The notes beneath the pieces were generated by a model. It did no database searches. It had not been told where the DNA came from and saw nothing but the letters and a program-made list of their open reading frames with translations. Made by a program: the position numbers and the translations under genes. A stretch of 11,564 nucleotides of DNA. It comes from Spirochaetota bacterium (GTDB lineage Bacteria > Spirochaetota > Brevinematia > DTOW01). Location: NCBI GenBank assembly GCA_028276145.1, contig JAPYWX010000040.1:1-11564 (forward strand), given 5' to 3'. Positions within the stretch are counted from its first letter, which is position 1. Each line of letters opens with the position of its first letter. Below, piece after piece: positions 1 through 8,234 of this stretch.

Positions 1-64
1 CAGTAGTAGTAACTGCTTCCCTCTGATCTTCATCTAAATCCTTCAAAATGCTTTGATGAACCAT
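1..64 (-). CDS. PcrA/UvrD-type superfamily 1 DNA helicase, N-terminal fragment cut by the window edge
   Basis: Only the first 21 codons lie in the window. The segment ILKDLDEDQREAVTTT matches the family's opening pattern (short helix, then L-N-x-x-Q-R-E-A-V, the Q motif that contacts adenine), which normally runs directly into the Walker A loop. The start is the ATG whose complement lies at 62-64. It is fixed because the next in-frame codons upstream are TTT and the gltB stop TAG, so no longer version is possible. Only 3 bases separate it from the gltB stop and there is no strong Shine-Dalgarno sequence (a weak AAGTGG-like stretch overlaps the gltB end), so translational coupling to gltB is likely. 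Members unwind DNA 3'-5' in repair and replication-fork clearance. The helicase motifs are outside the window, so PcrA, UvrD and Rep cannot be told apart. Confidence 0.68.
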   Translation of the reverse strand, partial: MVHQSILKDLDEDQREAVTTT

Positions 65-67
65 AAA

Positions 68-3000
68 CTACCACTTAGGCGTAAGCTCTTCTTGCTTATC
101 AGGAACAACTTTAGTTTTTTCTATCTCTTCTACAGACTTAGGTACAACCTTCCAGAACAAGGATAAATACCTATCAAAGTTACTCAATATCTCTTCGGCT
201 ATTGTACTACCAGTATACCTATAGTGATTCTCTATCATCTTCTTGAGCAACGGCAAATCTTCATCATCACTATTAATTCTTTGTATCCTAACCATCTGAG
301 GATTATAAAGCTTATCAAATTTATTTTCCTGATCAAGTACAAAAGCAATACCATTACTCATACCAGCTCCAAAGTTCTTACCGACACTACCAAGCACAAC
401 AACACATCCGCCTGTCATGTATTCACAGCAATGGTCCCCAGCACCTTCAACAACAGCAAAAGCGTTACTATTCCTGACGGCAAACCTCTCACCAACTCTA
501 CCTCTTATATATACCTCTCCCCCTGTAGCACCATAAAGTAGAACATTACCAGCTATTATATTATTGTAAGGATCAAACCTAACATTATCAAATGGCTTAA
601 CTATTATCCTACCACCGTGCATACCCTTACCCAAGTAATCGTTAGCGTCACCGATAAGTACAAGCTCAATACCATCAACTATGAAAGCACCAAAGCTCTG
701 TCCTGCACTACCCTTACATATCACCCTGACTTTACCATTCTCCAGCCCCTTATTACCATACTTCTTAACTATAGCGTTGGAGATTTTAGCCCCTACAGTT
801 CTGTCTGTGTTCTTTATAGTAAACTCATACTCAACTTCTCCACTACCACTCTCCAAAAGTTTCTTAAACTTAATGTCATTGATTACCTTATCATCGAAGT
901 GTTCCTTTTCAGGTATATCATTTCTCCTACCATTCCATTTCTTAGGCTTGGTGTTTGTAGGATCTGGGTCATACAAAACATAAGAGAGGTCTATTTTACC
1001 GCCCTTCGGTAACTGTATATTCTCCTTAGGCTTAAGTAAATCAACTCTACCAATTATCTCATCGAGGTTTCTATAACCCATCTGAGCTAGAATTTCTCTA
1101 ACCTCTCTAGCAACAAATAGCATATAATTCATGACCCACTCAGGTTTACCTGGGAATCTCTTTCTTAATTCAGGATCCTGAGTAGCTACACCAACAGGGC
1201 ACTTATTCGTATTACATATTCTAGCCATTATACAACCTTCAGCAATCATAGCCATAGTACCGAATCCGTATTCATCAGCACCAAGCAAAGCAGCTATAAC
1301 AACATCTTTTCCAGTCTTAAATCCTCCATCAACCCTAAGTTTAACCCTATGCCTTAAATTATTTTCAATGAGTATTCTCTGCGTTTCTGCAATCCCAAGC
1401 TCCCAAATCATACCTGCACACTTTATTGATGTCCAAGGTGAAGCACCAGTACCGCCGTTAGCACCACTTATTTGTATGGAATCGCTATACCCCTTAGCAA
1501 CACCAGCTGCAACAATACCTACTCCCGTTTCAGCAACAAGCTTAACACAAACCCTACCTTCTGGATTTATGTGCTTTAGGTCATATATAAGCTGTGCTAT
1601 ATCCTCTATACTGTATATATCATGATGCGGTGGTGGCGAAATCAGAGTAACTCCAGGTTTAGTGTACCTTGCCCTAGCGATATCACCTGAAACTTTCTTA
1701 CCTGGCAACTGTCCACCTTCTCCAGGCTTAGCACCCTGAGCAATCTTTATTTCCATCTCTTCAGCTGAAATTAAATATCTAGGAGTAACACCAAACCTAC
1801 CAGAGGCAACCTGCTTTATCTTACTGTTAGACTCCGTAAACAATCTTTCTTCAAGCTCACCACCTTCACCGCTATTACTCTTAGCTCCTAGCCTATTCAT
1901 CGCTATAGCTATTGTTTCGTGTGCTTCTTTACTCAATGCACCGAAAGACATCGCCTGAGTAGTAAATCTCTTCACTATTTCATACTCAGATTCAACCTCT
2001 TCGATAGGTATAGGTGCTCTATCACTCTTTATCTCTAGTAAATCTCTTAAGCTTGAAGGGACTCTAGTGTTAACTATTTTCGCAAACTCCTTATAAGCTT
2101 CCCAGTCCCCATTTCTAGTAGCTTTCTGTATAGCTCTAAGCATATCAGGATTGTGTTCATGATACTCGCCATCCTTTTTGTACTTGTAGAACCCAAAATC
2201 ATTAAGGAATGGTACAAAATCTGTACCATACCCCATGTTGAAGAAAGCGAAGTAATCCTTAGCTATTCCATCAAGCCCAACACCGTCTATCTTTGAAATC
2301 GTACCAGTGAAGTACTTTTCTATGACTTCATTGGATAACCCCAATGCTTCGAATATCTGTGCTCCTCTATAACTACTTATGTCAGAAATGCCCATCTTTG
2401 ACATTATCTTGTAAAGTCCTGCCTCTATAGCCTTCTTATAGTTAGAAAGAGCTATGTTATAATCTGTTGGTAGCTCTCCTTGATTATCAGATGTATTGCC
2501 TTCAGCTATATCAACAACCATATCATAAGCGAGATAAGGATTTATTAGTGAGACACCATAACCAATAAGAACAGCAAAATCATGGTCTACTGTTACCTCA
2601 CCCGTCTCAACAACTATCGAGCACTTCCTCCTCAATCCTTCCTTTATAAGCCTATGATGCAATCCAGAAGCTGCAAGGAGTATAGGCACGTACGCATTAT
2701 TCTCATTAACCCCCCTATCACTGAGAATTATTATGTTGTAACCATTCCTAACGGCTTCAATAACCTTGTTTATAATGTTCTCTAAAGCTTTCTCCAAATC
2801 ACTACCTTTATCGCTCGGTGGGAAAAGAGTACTTATAACTATTGACCTAAAGTTCTCATTATCCAATTTTTTTAGATACTCCAACTCAGAATTAGAAATA
2901 ACGGGAGAAGAAAACTTAAGAAGCTTTGTATTTCTTTCGCTATCAACCAGTATATCACCAAAGCTACCAACATAAGTATCAAGTGACATCACTAATCTCT

Positions 3001-4564
3001 CTCTGTAAGGGTCTATAGGTGGGTTAGTAACCTGTGCAAACCTTTGCCTAAAGTAAGAGAATAACTTTCTTGGCTTAAACGAAAGTGGCGGTATAGGTGT
3101 GTCATCACCCATTGCACCAACAGGTTCCTTACCTGTGGCAATCATCTCCATTATAAGCTTTTCCTTCTCCCCAGCATCATATCCAAAGGCTCTCATCTTC
3201 CTTATCAACTCTTCACCCGTGTAGCTCTTATGATAATTCGTACCAACAACATCAGGTATATGAACTTTCTCTATGTTCTTAACCCACTCCTTATAAGGTA
3301 ACTTTCTAGAATACATCTCCTTTATATCTCTGTCACTTATTATTTTTTTGTTGACCAGGTCAACAACTAACATTTCGCCTGAACCGAGTTTACCCTTCTC
3401 AATAACCTTACTTTCATCAACCTGTATCATTCCAACCTCAGAACCCATTATTATTGTGCCATCTTCAAGTATTACGTATCTAGCAGGTCTCAAACCGTTT
3501 CTATCCAAAGCAGAAACAATAAATTCACCATCCGTAACAGCCAGAGCAGCAGGTCCATCCCATGGCTCAGATATCGTCAGGTTGTATTCAAAAAACGCCT
3601 TTTCCTCTTCACTCATAAATGGGTCTGCCTTATAAGCCTCAGGCACAAGCATCATGACAACGTGCGGCAAATCCCTACCAGACATCGTAAGAAGCTCAAC
3701 AACATTATCCAACTGCGACGAATCACTACCATAAGGCCATATCACAGGCTTAAGGTAATCAGTGTCATCTCCCCATATCTCCCTTGAAAACTCAAATTCT
3801 TTTGCTCTCATCCAATTAAAATTACCCTGTAGAGTGTTTATTTCACCGTTATGAGCCAACATTCTAAACGGCTGAGCTAAAAACCAATTTGGCAATGTGT
3901 TAGTGCTGTACCTCTGATGGAACACGACAAAATCAGACTCAAAATCTTCTTCTTGTAAATCAGGAAAGAAATTCAGTAATTGCGGAGCAATTAGTAAACC
4001 TTTATAAACTATTGTCCTCGAAGAAAAAGAAGCAAAATAGCACTTATCAACTAAATTTTCTTTGTAAAATATGCTTTCAATATGTTTTCTAGCAATATAC
4101 AACTTTCTTTCAGTATCCTTAGAAGTGTCGTTAACCCTCACAAATAGCTGTTGAATATCAGGTAAACTCTTCTTTGCATCATCACCTATATAATCAACAT
4201 TTACAGGTACTTTCCTCCAACCGATTATCTCTATACCCCTTTGCTTTAGAACACTGGTTATTATCTCTCTTGATTTCTTATTTAACTCTTCCTGAGTAGG
4301 CAAAAACACAACAGCTACGGCAAAACTACCTTCCTCTAGACTTGAATCAAACACTCTTTTGAAGAATTTATAAGGTATTCTTGTTAAGATACCACTACCA
4401 TCACCAGTTTTAGCATCTCCACTAACAGCCCCCCTGTGAGTGAGATTAGAAACAGCCTGTACACCTTTTATAACAATATCATGGGACCTAACCCCATTCT
4501 TGTTAGCAATGAACCCAACACCACACTCATCATGCATCCTCTCAGAAAAATTTTCCCAATCCAT
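68..4564 (-). CDS. gltB: Glutamate synthase large (alpha) subunit, NAD(P)H type by absence of the ferredoxin loop
   Basis: This enzyme makes two glutamates from glutamine and 2-oxoglutarate in the cytoplasm. The 1498 residues match the usual length of about 1500. The N-terminal Ntn amidotransferase begins at HDECGVGF: Cys14 is the expected nucleophile, exposed by removal of a 13-residue propeptide. Further on come SDSSQLDN near residue 280, the central linker domain, and the FMN barrel (from about 870; PPPHHDIYSIEDIAQLIYDL near 980-1000). The [3Fe-4S] cysteines are C1111, C1117 and C1122 (C-x5-C-x4-C). The C-terminal GXGXG beta-helix covers about 1240-1440. Ferredoxin-dependent enzymes carry a loop of roughly 25 residues between GEGGE and IKQVASGRFG. 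Here the link is only about 12 residues (904-915), which argues for partnership with a GltD flavoprotein, not encoded nearby. The ATG start has AAGGAG 6 bases upstream. A helicase gene follows after 3 bases. Confidence 0.97.
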   Translation of the reverse strand: MDWENFSERMHDECGVGFIANKNGVRSHDIVIKGVQAVSNLTHRGAVSGDAKTGDGSGILTRIPYKFFKRVFDSSLEEGSFAVAVVFLPTQEELNKKSREIITSVLKQRGIEIIGWRKVPVNVDYIGDDAKKSLPDIQQLFVRVNDTSKDTERKLYIARKHIESIFYKENLVDKCYFASFSSRTIVYKGLLIAPQLLNFFPDLQEEDFESDFVVFHQRYSTNTLPNWFLAQPFRMLAHNGEINTLQGNFNWMRAKEFEFSREIWGDDTDYLKPVIWPYGSDSSQLDNVVELLTMSGRDLPHVVMMLVPEAYKADPFMSEEEKAFFEYNLTISEPWDGPAALAVTDGEFIVSALDRNGLRPARYVILEDGTIIMGSEVGMIQVDESKVIEKGKLGSGEMLVVDLVNKKIISDRDIKEMYSRKLPYKEWVKNIEKVHIPDVVGTNYHKSYTGEELIRKMRAFGYDAGEKEKLIMEMIATGKEPVGAMGDDTPIPPLSFKPRKLFSYFRQRFAQVTNPPIDPYRERLVMSLDTYVGSFGDILVDSERNTKLLKFSSPVISNSELEYLKKLDNENFRSIVISTLFPPSDKGSDLEKALENIINKVIEAVRNGYNIIILSDRGVNENNAYVPILLAASGLHHRLIKEGLRRKCSIVVETGEVTVDHDFAVLIGYGVSLINPYLAYDMVVDIAEGNTSDNQGELPTDYNIALSNYKKAIEAGLYKIMSKMGISDISSYRGAQIFEALGLSNEVIEKYFTGTISKIDGVGLDGIAKDYFAFFNMGYGTDFVPFLNDFGFYKYKKDGEYHEHNPDMLRAIQKATRNGDWEAYKEFAKIVNTRVPSSLRDLLEIKSDRAPIPIEEVESEYEIVKRFTTQAMSFGALSKEAHETIAIAMNRLGAKSNSGEGGELEERLFTESNSKIKQVASGRFGVTPRYLISAEEMEIKIAQGAKPGEGGQLPGKKVSGDIARARYTKPGVTLISPPPHHDIYSIEDIAQLIYDLKHINPEGRVCVKLVAETGVGIVAAGVAKGYSDSIQISGANGGTGASPWTSIKCAGMIWELGIAETQRILIENNLRHRVKLRVDGGFKTGKDVVIAALLGADEYGFGTMAMIAEGCIMARICNTNKCPVGVATQDPELRKRFPGKPEWVMNYMLFVAREVREILAQMGYRNLDEIIGRVDLLKPKENIQLPKGGKIDLSYVLYDPDPTNTKPKKWNGRRNDIPEKEHFDDKVINDIKFKKLLESGSGEVEYEFTIKNTDRTVGAKISNAIVKKYGNKGLENGKVRVICKGSAGQSFGAFIVDGIELVLIGDANDYLGKGMHGGRIIVKPFDNVRFDPYNNIIAGNVLLYGATGGEVYIRGRVGERFAVRNSNAFAVVEGAGDHCCEYMTGGCVVVLGSVGKNFGAGMSNGIAFVLDQENKFDKLYNPQMVRIQRINSDDEDLPLLKKMIENHYRYTGSTIAEEILSNFDRYLSLFWKVVPKSVEEIEKTKVVPDKQEELTPKW

Positions 4565-4570
4565 AGAATT

Positions 4571-4592
4571 CTCCTTTTTAGATGTGATTATA
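4571..4592 (-). promoter_or_regulatory. gltB ribosome binding site and probable -10 element
   Basis: Reading the minus strand, AAGGAG (4571-4576) lies 6 bases before the gltB ATG and decides that start. A perfect TATAAT lies at 4587-4592, which would place transcription start near 4580 and give a leader of about 16 bases. I see no convincing -35: 17 bases upstream is GGTTTA, and TTGAAA at 4618-4623 is too far. The region is very A+T-rich, so the -10 could be chance. The RBS is secure; the promoter is moderate. Confidence 0.5.
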
Positions 4593-4754
4593 AATGATAA
4601 TAAATAAAATAAACCTTTTTCAATAACATCTTAAAAAACCTTGGGTTATAGCACTTGCACCTTAAGCATAAAGTGACCTAAGAATGCAGTCATTTAAGCC
4701 CTTAATTAAAAAGTTTCTGTAAGGTTTCACCAAAGAATAGTCTTTTTTATCAAT
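4593..4754. other. Left part of the gltB/SNF2 divergent intergenic gap, no gene seen
   Basis: This A+T-rich DNA lies between the gltB promoter and repeat array A, part of a 376-base gap. I find no RNA gene and no credible coding sequence. Fragments resembling the neighbouring palindromes (GCACTTGCACC near 4651, AAGTGAC near 4671) could be decayed repeat units, but they are too short to claim. The remainder of the gap holds array A (4755-4819) and the SNF2 promoter (4881-4909). Confidence 0.6.
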
Positions 4755-4819
4755 AGTGCTTAAAGCACTAGTGTTTAAAACACTAGTGTTTAAAACACTT
4801 AAGTGCTCAAAGCACTTAA
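4755..4819. repeat. Array A: four tandem 15-base palindromes with AGTGC/AGTGT stems
   Basis: Three abutting units lie at 4755-4769 (AGTGCTTAAAGCACT), 4770-4784 and 4785-4799 (both AGTGTTTAAAACACT). A fourth, AGTGCTCAAAGCACT, lies at 4802-4816, and its pairing extends three more bases on each side (4799-4819). Each unit has 6-base complementary arms round a 3-base centre; the TAA-centred ones can pair 7+7. Between unit 1 and units 2-3 a C-to-T change in the left arm is matched by G-to-A in the right arm, so the symmetry is kept. There are no spacers between units 1-3 and no U-tract beside the array, so it does not look like a simple terminator. It lies between divergent genes, about 190 bases from gltB and 120 from the SNF2 gene. 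Candidate roles are protein binding, cruciform formation, or replication-generated repeats; the function is unknown. Confidence 0.9.
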
Positions 4820-4880
4820 AGAAGCTTGGTTTGTAAAAAAATAGGCAGAGCCCAAATTTTTCAACACTCTCCCATACAAG

Positions 4881-4909
4881 TTGATTTTTATTTTTTTATC
4901 CTTTAAAAT
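4881..4909 (+). promoter_or_regulatory. Probable sigma-70-type promoter for the SNF2 helicase gene
   Basis: TTGATT at 4881-4886 and TAAAAT at 4904-4909 are separated by 17 bases, the ideal spacing, with four and five matches to the consensus boxes. Transcription would begin near 4916, leaving a leader of about 25 bases that contains GAGG (4926-4929), 11 bases before the ATG at 4941. The A+T richness makes chance matches common, but the spacing and position are right. Confidence 0.5.
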
Positions 4910-4940
4910 TCAATTTACATAGACTGAGGTATAAAATACT

Positions 4941-7900
4941 ATGATAACGAAAGATAAGCTCATAGATTTCTTTGGGCGAGAGTTATATGAGGAAGTCCTA
5001 AGGAAAAGAGAATACTTCGATATCCCAAACATAGATATAATCTCAAATGGAACAAATTTACTCTTTTACTCAAAAGTTGAAGTTGATAATGAAAACTTCT
5101 ATGTAGAAATAATCTTTGACCAGATAAACGAAGGATTTATTGAAAAGAAGTGTAGCTGTGGCAAAGAAAATTGCGAACACATGGTAGCAACAATACTAGA
5201 AATAAGCAATTACACCAAAAACGAAATATCAAGCAAAATAAAAAGATTCTCAAGTGACCGTATACTTATACCGCTAAAAATAATTCTAGATTTCTCATCT
5301 CTAAGAGATAGCTCAATAATAAGAATAAGGTTTGATCTAGCTGACAAAAAACTAGCCAGAAGCCCTAAAAACTACATCTACGAATACATAATTGATGATA
5401 CCAAAACCATAAAGGTAACACCTGAGGACGATAGATTCCTAAGGATGCTAATCACTGAAAACAATATATACACTTACCCAGATGAAGGAATATCTCTTTC
5501 AATGAGCCAATTTCTGAGGATTTTTGACTTACTCAAGTCACACCCAAGAGTTTATCTACACCCAAGCGATGAAAAAATTGAATTTCTCGACGAAAAATTC
5601 GTGCCCAAACTCAGGATATCATACGAACAAACTAACGACATAAAAAAACTAAAAATAATCACAGAAGAAGATTACTCAAACATCCTCATTATCGCCGATG
5701 GCGAGAATAAAAAAATAGTCATAGGAAACAAAATATTAGATTTTTCAAACCCTATACCTATTGAAACATGGCTTGTGATATTCGAAAACAGATTCAAAAT
5801 ATCCGAAAAAGAGTTTCCTAAATTTTTCGGTAAATTCTATTCTATTCTTTCCCAGTGCTCAAAACTTGTATCAGACCAGGACACATTCAATGATAGGCCC
5901 AATATTGTACAAGTGGACAAGGTTGACATAAAAATAAAGCTTGACTACAATGAAGCCATAAACAAACTACATTGGGAATCAATAATTATTTTTGACAATA
6001 GATCATTTAATGTAAAAGATATCTTTGATGTATCGCTTAGGCATATAGAACTCTTTGATAATTACTACATAAGTGACATAAAGGAATTAAAGAAAAAAGT
6101 TGTAGACAAACTATTTGAAATTGGCCTAGAAGAGTACTTCATATCAAACAATTACATAACGAACTATATTCCTATAGAGAAAGAAGAATTTGTTAGAAAA
6201 ATTCTAGCAAATTACGAGAAGTGGAAAGACTTCTGTGAGCTCACACCTAGAACGAGTATCTTGATACCCCAAGATGTTAAAGCCGTCTTTGATGTTGATA
6301 TAATAAACAAAGAGAAAGGCAAGTTCGATTTTTCATTCAAAGTCTTCTTCTTAGAAAACAGTAACACCATTGTAAAAGAATTTGAATTAGAGAAATTCAT
6401 AAAAATACTACCAGAAGTCCCTTCGGACGCAATAATTGAGGTAAAAGGTAGGTACTACAGGATAACAAACATTGAGGAAGTCAAAAAGGTAAGCGAAAAG
6501 ATTAAAGACATAATTGACAGCGGAATTAAAGAAAGCAATATCGTTAAGCTTATCCAAATACTTTCTCTCGAAGCAGAAATTGACTTTGACCTTCTTTCTA
6601 GTACCTTAGTAATAAGAAAGGACGAAAACACAAGAATTTTTGAAAGAGAACTAAAAGAATTGAAACCTTCCATAGACACAGAAGTTCCGGAAGAGGTAAA
6701 AAACACAATAAGGGAATATCAAAAAGTAGGATACTACTGGCTAAGATTTCTATATAAAAACGGATTTGGTGGAATACTTGCCGATGACATGGGACTCGGT
6801 AAAACACTTCAAGCTCTAACCTTCATCAAAAGTATATCATTAGACACACAAGACAAAAAACCTTCTCTCGTGATATGCCCAACATCACTAACACACAACT
6901 GGGTAAGAGAAATACAGAAGTTCTTCCCATCAATGTCATACGGGCTAGCCGTTGGCTCACCAAAAGAAAGAAAAGAAATTTTAGATAGATACAAAGACTA
7001 CGATATTATCATATCTTCATACGCTCTGATAAGAAACGATATTTCCCTATACCTTGACAAAGAATTCAAAGTAATCGTTATAGATGAAGCACAGTACATA
7101 AAAAATAAAGAAGCTAAAACAACAAAATTCGTCAAGATGCTCAACGCAGAAATGAGACTTGCTCTAACAGGTACACCTATAGAAAACTCTGTTTCTGACT
7201 TATGGTCAATATTTGATTTCATCATGCCAGGAACATTTGGAAACTATAATTCATTCATGGAGAAGTACTCAAACCCAGAAAACCACAAGGAACTAGCGAA
7301 AAAAGTATCCTACTTCATACTAAGAAGAAAGAAAGAAGATGTACTCAAAGAGCTACCAAGCAAAATCGAACAAAATGTATTTGTACCTCTATCAACTGAA
7401 CAAAGGAAGATATACGAGAAGTTTGCTAGAGATATGAAAAACAATGTACTCAAGTATGTTGGAGAACTCGGATTCAACAAATCTAAAGTACACATACTTT
7501 CTGCCATCACAAGACTTAAACAAATATGTGACCACCCCGCTTTGGTCTCTGAAGCATACGAAAATGTTGAATCTGGCAAACTTGAATTACTAATTGACCT
7601 ACTCAACGACGCCATAGACGGAGGACACAAAATACTCGTATTCTCACAATTCGTACAAATGCTAAAAATAATAGAAAAAAGGCTACAAATCGAAGGAATA
7701 GAATACTCATACCTCGACGGCTCTACAAAAAACAGGCAGGAAGTAATAAATGAATTTAACGAAAACGAAAACAAAAAAGTATTCCTAATAAGCCTAAAGG
7801 CTGGAGGTTTCGGCATAAATCTAACATCAGCTGACATTGTCATACTCTACGACCTATGGTGGAACCCGATGGTAGAAAGGCAAGCAATGGACAGAGCACA

Positions 7901-8078
7901 CAGAATAGGACAAACAAAAACAGTAAATGTCTACAGGCTAATATCAGAAGACACAATAGAAGAGAGAATCTCAAACTTACAAAATACAAAGAAAGAACTA
8001 TTTTCAAACATTATAGAATCAGAAACAGCACCGTTTGCCAACCTCTCATGGGAAGATATAAAGTACCTCTTTGAATAA
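4941..8078 (+). CDS. SNF2-family DNA-dependent ATPase with N-terminal SWIM zinc-binding motif
   Basis: This is a 1045-residue cytoplasmic superfamily 2 translocase. Near the N terminus is a SWIM motif, C71-x-C73-x4-C78-x-H80, followed by a long region typical of bacterial SNF2-associated segments (about 100-650). The motor starts with REYQKVGYYWLRFLYKNGF; Walker A DDMGLGKT ends at K621-T622, motif II is DEAQ (715-718), and motif III is LTGTPIENSVSDLW. The second RecA lobe carries VFSQF, LDGSTKNRQ, SLKAGGFGINLTSAD and DRAHRIGQ (984-991). All catalytic motifs look intact. The family remodels protein-DNA complexes; substrates of bacterial SWIM-SNF2 proteins are poorly defined, and this is not the RapA type as far as the motifs show. 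It stands alone, divergent from gltB and convergent with the DUF58 gene, with no methylase or nuclease partner to suggest restriction or defence. The ATG has a GAGG 11 bases upstream. Confidence 0.95.
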   Translation: MITKDKLIDFFGRELYEEVLRKREYFDIPNIDIISNGTNLLFYSKVEVDNENFYVEIIFDQINEGFIEKKCSCGKENCEHMVATILEISNYTKNEISSKIKRFSSDRILIPLKIILDFSSLRDSSIIRIRFDLADKKLARSPKNYIYEYIIDDTKTIKVTPEDDRFLRMLITENNIYTYPDEGISLSMSQFLRIFDLLKSHPRVYLHPSDEKIEFLDEKFVPKLRISYEQTNDIKKLKIITEEDYSNILIIADGENKKIVIGNKILDFSNPIPIETWLVIFENRFKISEKEFPKFFGKFYSILSQCSKLVSDQDTFNDRPNIVQVDKVDIKIKLDYNEAINKLHWESIIIFDNRSFNVKDIFDVSLRHIELFDNYYISDIKELKKKVVDKLFEIGLEEYFISNNYITNYIPIEKEEFVRKILANYEKWKDFCELTPRTSILIPQDVKAVFDVDIINKEKGKFDFSFKVFFLENSNTIVKEFELEKFIKILPEVPSDAIIEVKGRYYRITNIEEVKKVSEKIKDIIDSGIKESNIVKLIQILSLEAEIDFDLLSSTLVIRKDENTRIFERELKELKPSIDTEVPEEVKNTIREYQKVGYYWLRFLYKNGFGGILADDMGLGKTLQALTFIKSISLDTQDKKPSLVICPTSLTHNWVREIQKFFPSMSYGLAVGSPKERKEILDRYKDYDIIISSYALIRNDISLYLDKEFKVIVIDEAQYIKNKEAKTTKFVKMLNAEMRLALTGTPIENSVSDLWSIFDFIMPGTFGNYNSFMEKYSNPENHKELAKKVSYFILRRKKEDVLKELPSKIEQNVFVPLSTEQRKIYEKFARDMKNNVLKYVGELGFNKSKVHILSAITRLKQICDHPALVSEAYENVESGKLELLIDLLNDAIDGGHKILVFSQFVQMLKIIEKRLQIEGIEYSYLDGSTKNRQEVINEFNENENKKVFLISLKAGGFGINLTSADIVILYDLWWNPMVERQAMDRAHRIGQTKTVNVYRLISEDTIEERISNLQNTKKELFSNIIESETAPFANLSWEDIKYLFE

Positions 8079-8113
8079 GTTTATCCAATTAACCAATAAG
8101 CCAAAGTTTATAA

Positions 8114-8132
8114 AGAGAGGCATAGCCTCTCT
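8114..8132. repeat. Hairpin with 8-base arms downstream of the SNF2 gene
   Basis: AGAGAGGC (8114-8121), centre ATA, GCCTCTCT (8125-8132) make a perfect inverted repeat 35 bases after the SNF2 stop. It sits between two convergent genes, where it could end or protect transcripts. No T-tract follows on the plus strand and only a weak one on the minus strand, so a classical intrinsic terminator is not supported. Its core AGGC-A-x-A-GCCT recurs in array D. Confidence 0.75.
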
Positions 8133-8144
8133 ACACCCTCAAGA

Positions 8145-8234
8145 AGTGCTCAAAGCACCTAACTGAAAATGTGCTATGAAGCACAAGTGCTATGAAGCAC
8201 TAGTGCTATTAAGCACAGGTGCTAATTAGCACCT
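8145..8234. repeat. Array B: five GTGC-stem palindromes, the last overlapping the DUF58 stop codon
   Basis: The units are 8145-8159 (GTGCT-CAA-AGCAC core), 8171-8184 (GTGCT-ATGA-AGCAC), 8186-8201 (AGTGCTATGAAGCACT), 8202-8217 (GTGCT-ATTA-AGCAC core) and 8217-8234 (AGGTGCTAATTAGCACCT, a perfect 18-base palindrome). The last four follow at steps of about 15-16 bases. The final palindrome covers two bases of the DUF58 stop codon (8233-8235), so the array begins where that reading frame ends. The stem is the same GTGCT/AGCAC seen in array A, and the first unit has the same CAA centre as the last unit of array A. The array fills the gap between convergent genes; transcripts from either side would fold into a string of small hairpins. 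The role could be 3'-end definition or protein binding; neither is shown. Confidence 0.88.

Noticed and set aside
617..1012. Plus-strand frames opposite gltB (here and elsewhere in the gene)
   Set aside because: gltB is full length and conserved across these stretches, and the antisense translations look like noise.
4684..4722. Twelve-residue open frame in the gltB/SNF2 gap
   Set aside because: No ribosome binding site and far too short to support from one sequence.
4755..4819. CRISPR-like repeat array
   Set aside because: The units abut without unique spacers, are only 15 bases long and are palindromic throughout; there are no cas genes.
7310..7843. Long antisense frame inside the SNF2 gene (177 codons)
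   Set aside because: It lies opposite strongly conserved helicase motifs and its translation shows no recognisable family; it is a shadow of the SNF2 frame.
8114..8132. Intrinsic terminator for the SNF2 gene
   Set aside because: The stem is good but ACACCC follows it on the plus strand instead of a T-tract; kept only as a hairpin repeat.
8203..8234. CIRCE (HrcA) operator, because of TTAGCACC and GGTGCTAA words
   Set aside because: CIRCE has TTAGCACTC first, a 9-base spacer, then GAGTGCTAA. Here the arms are in the opposite order with no spacer, and no heat-shock gene follows.
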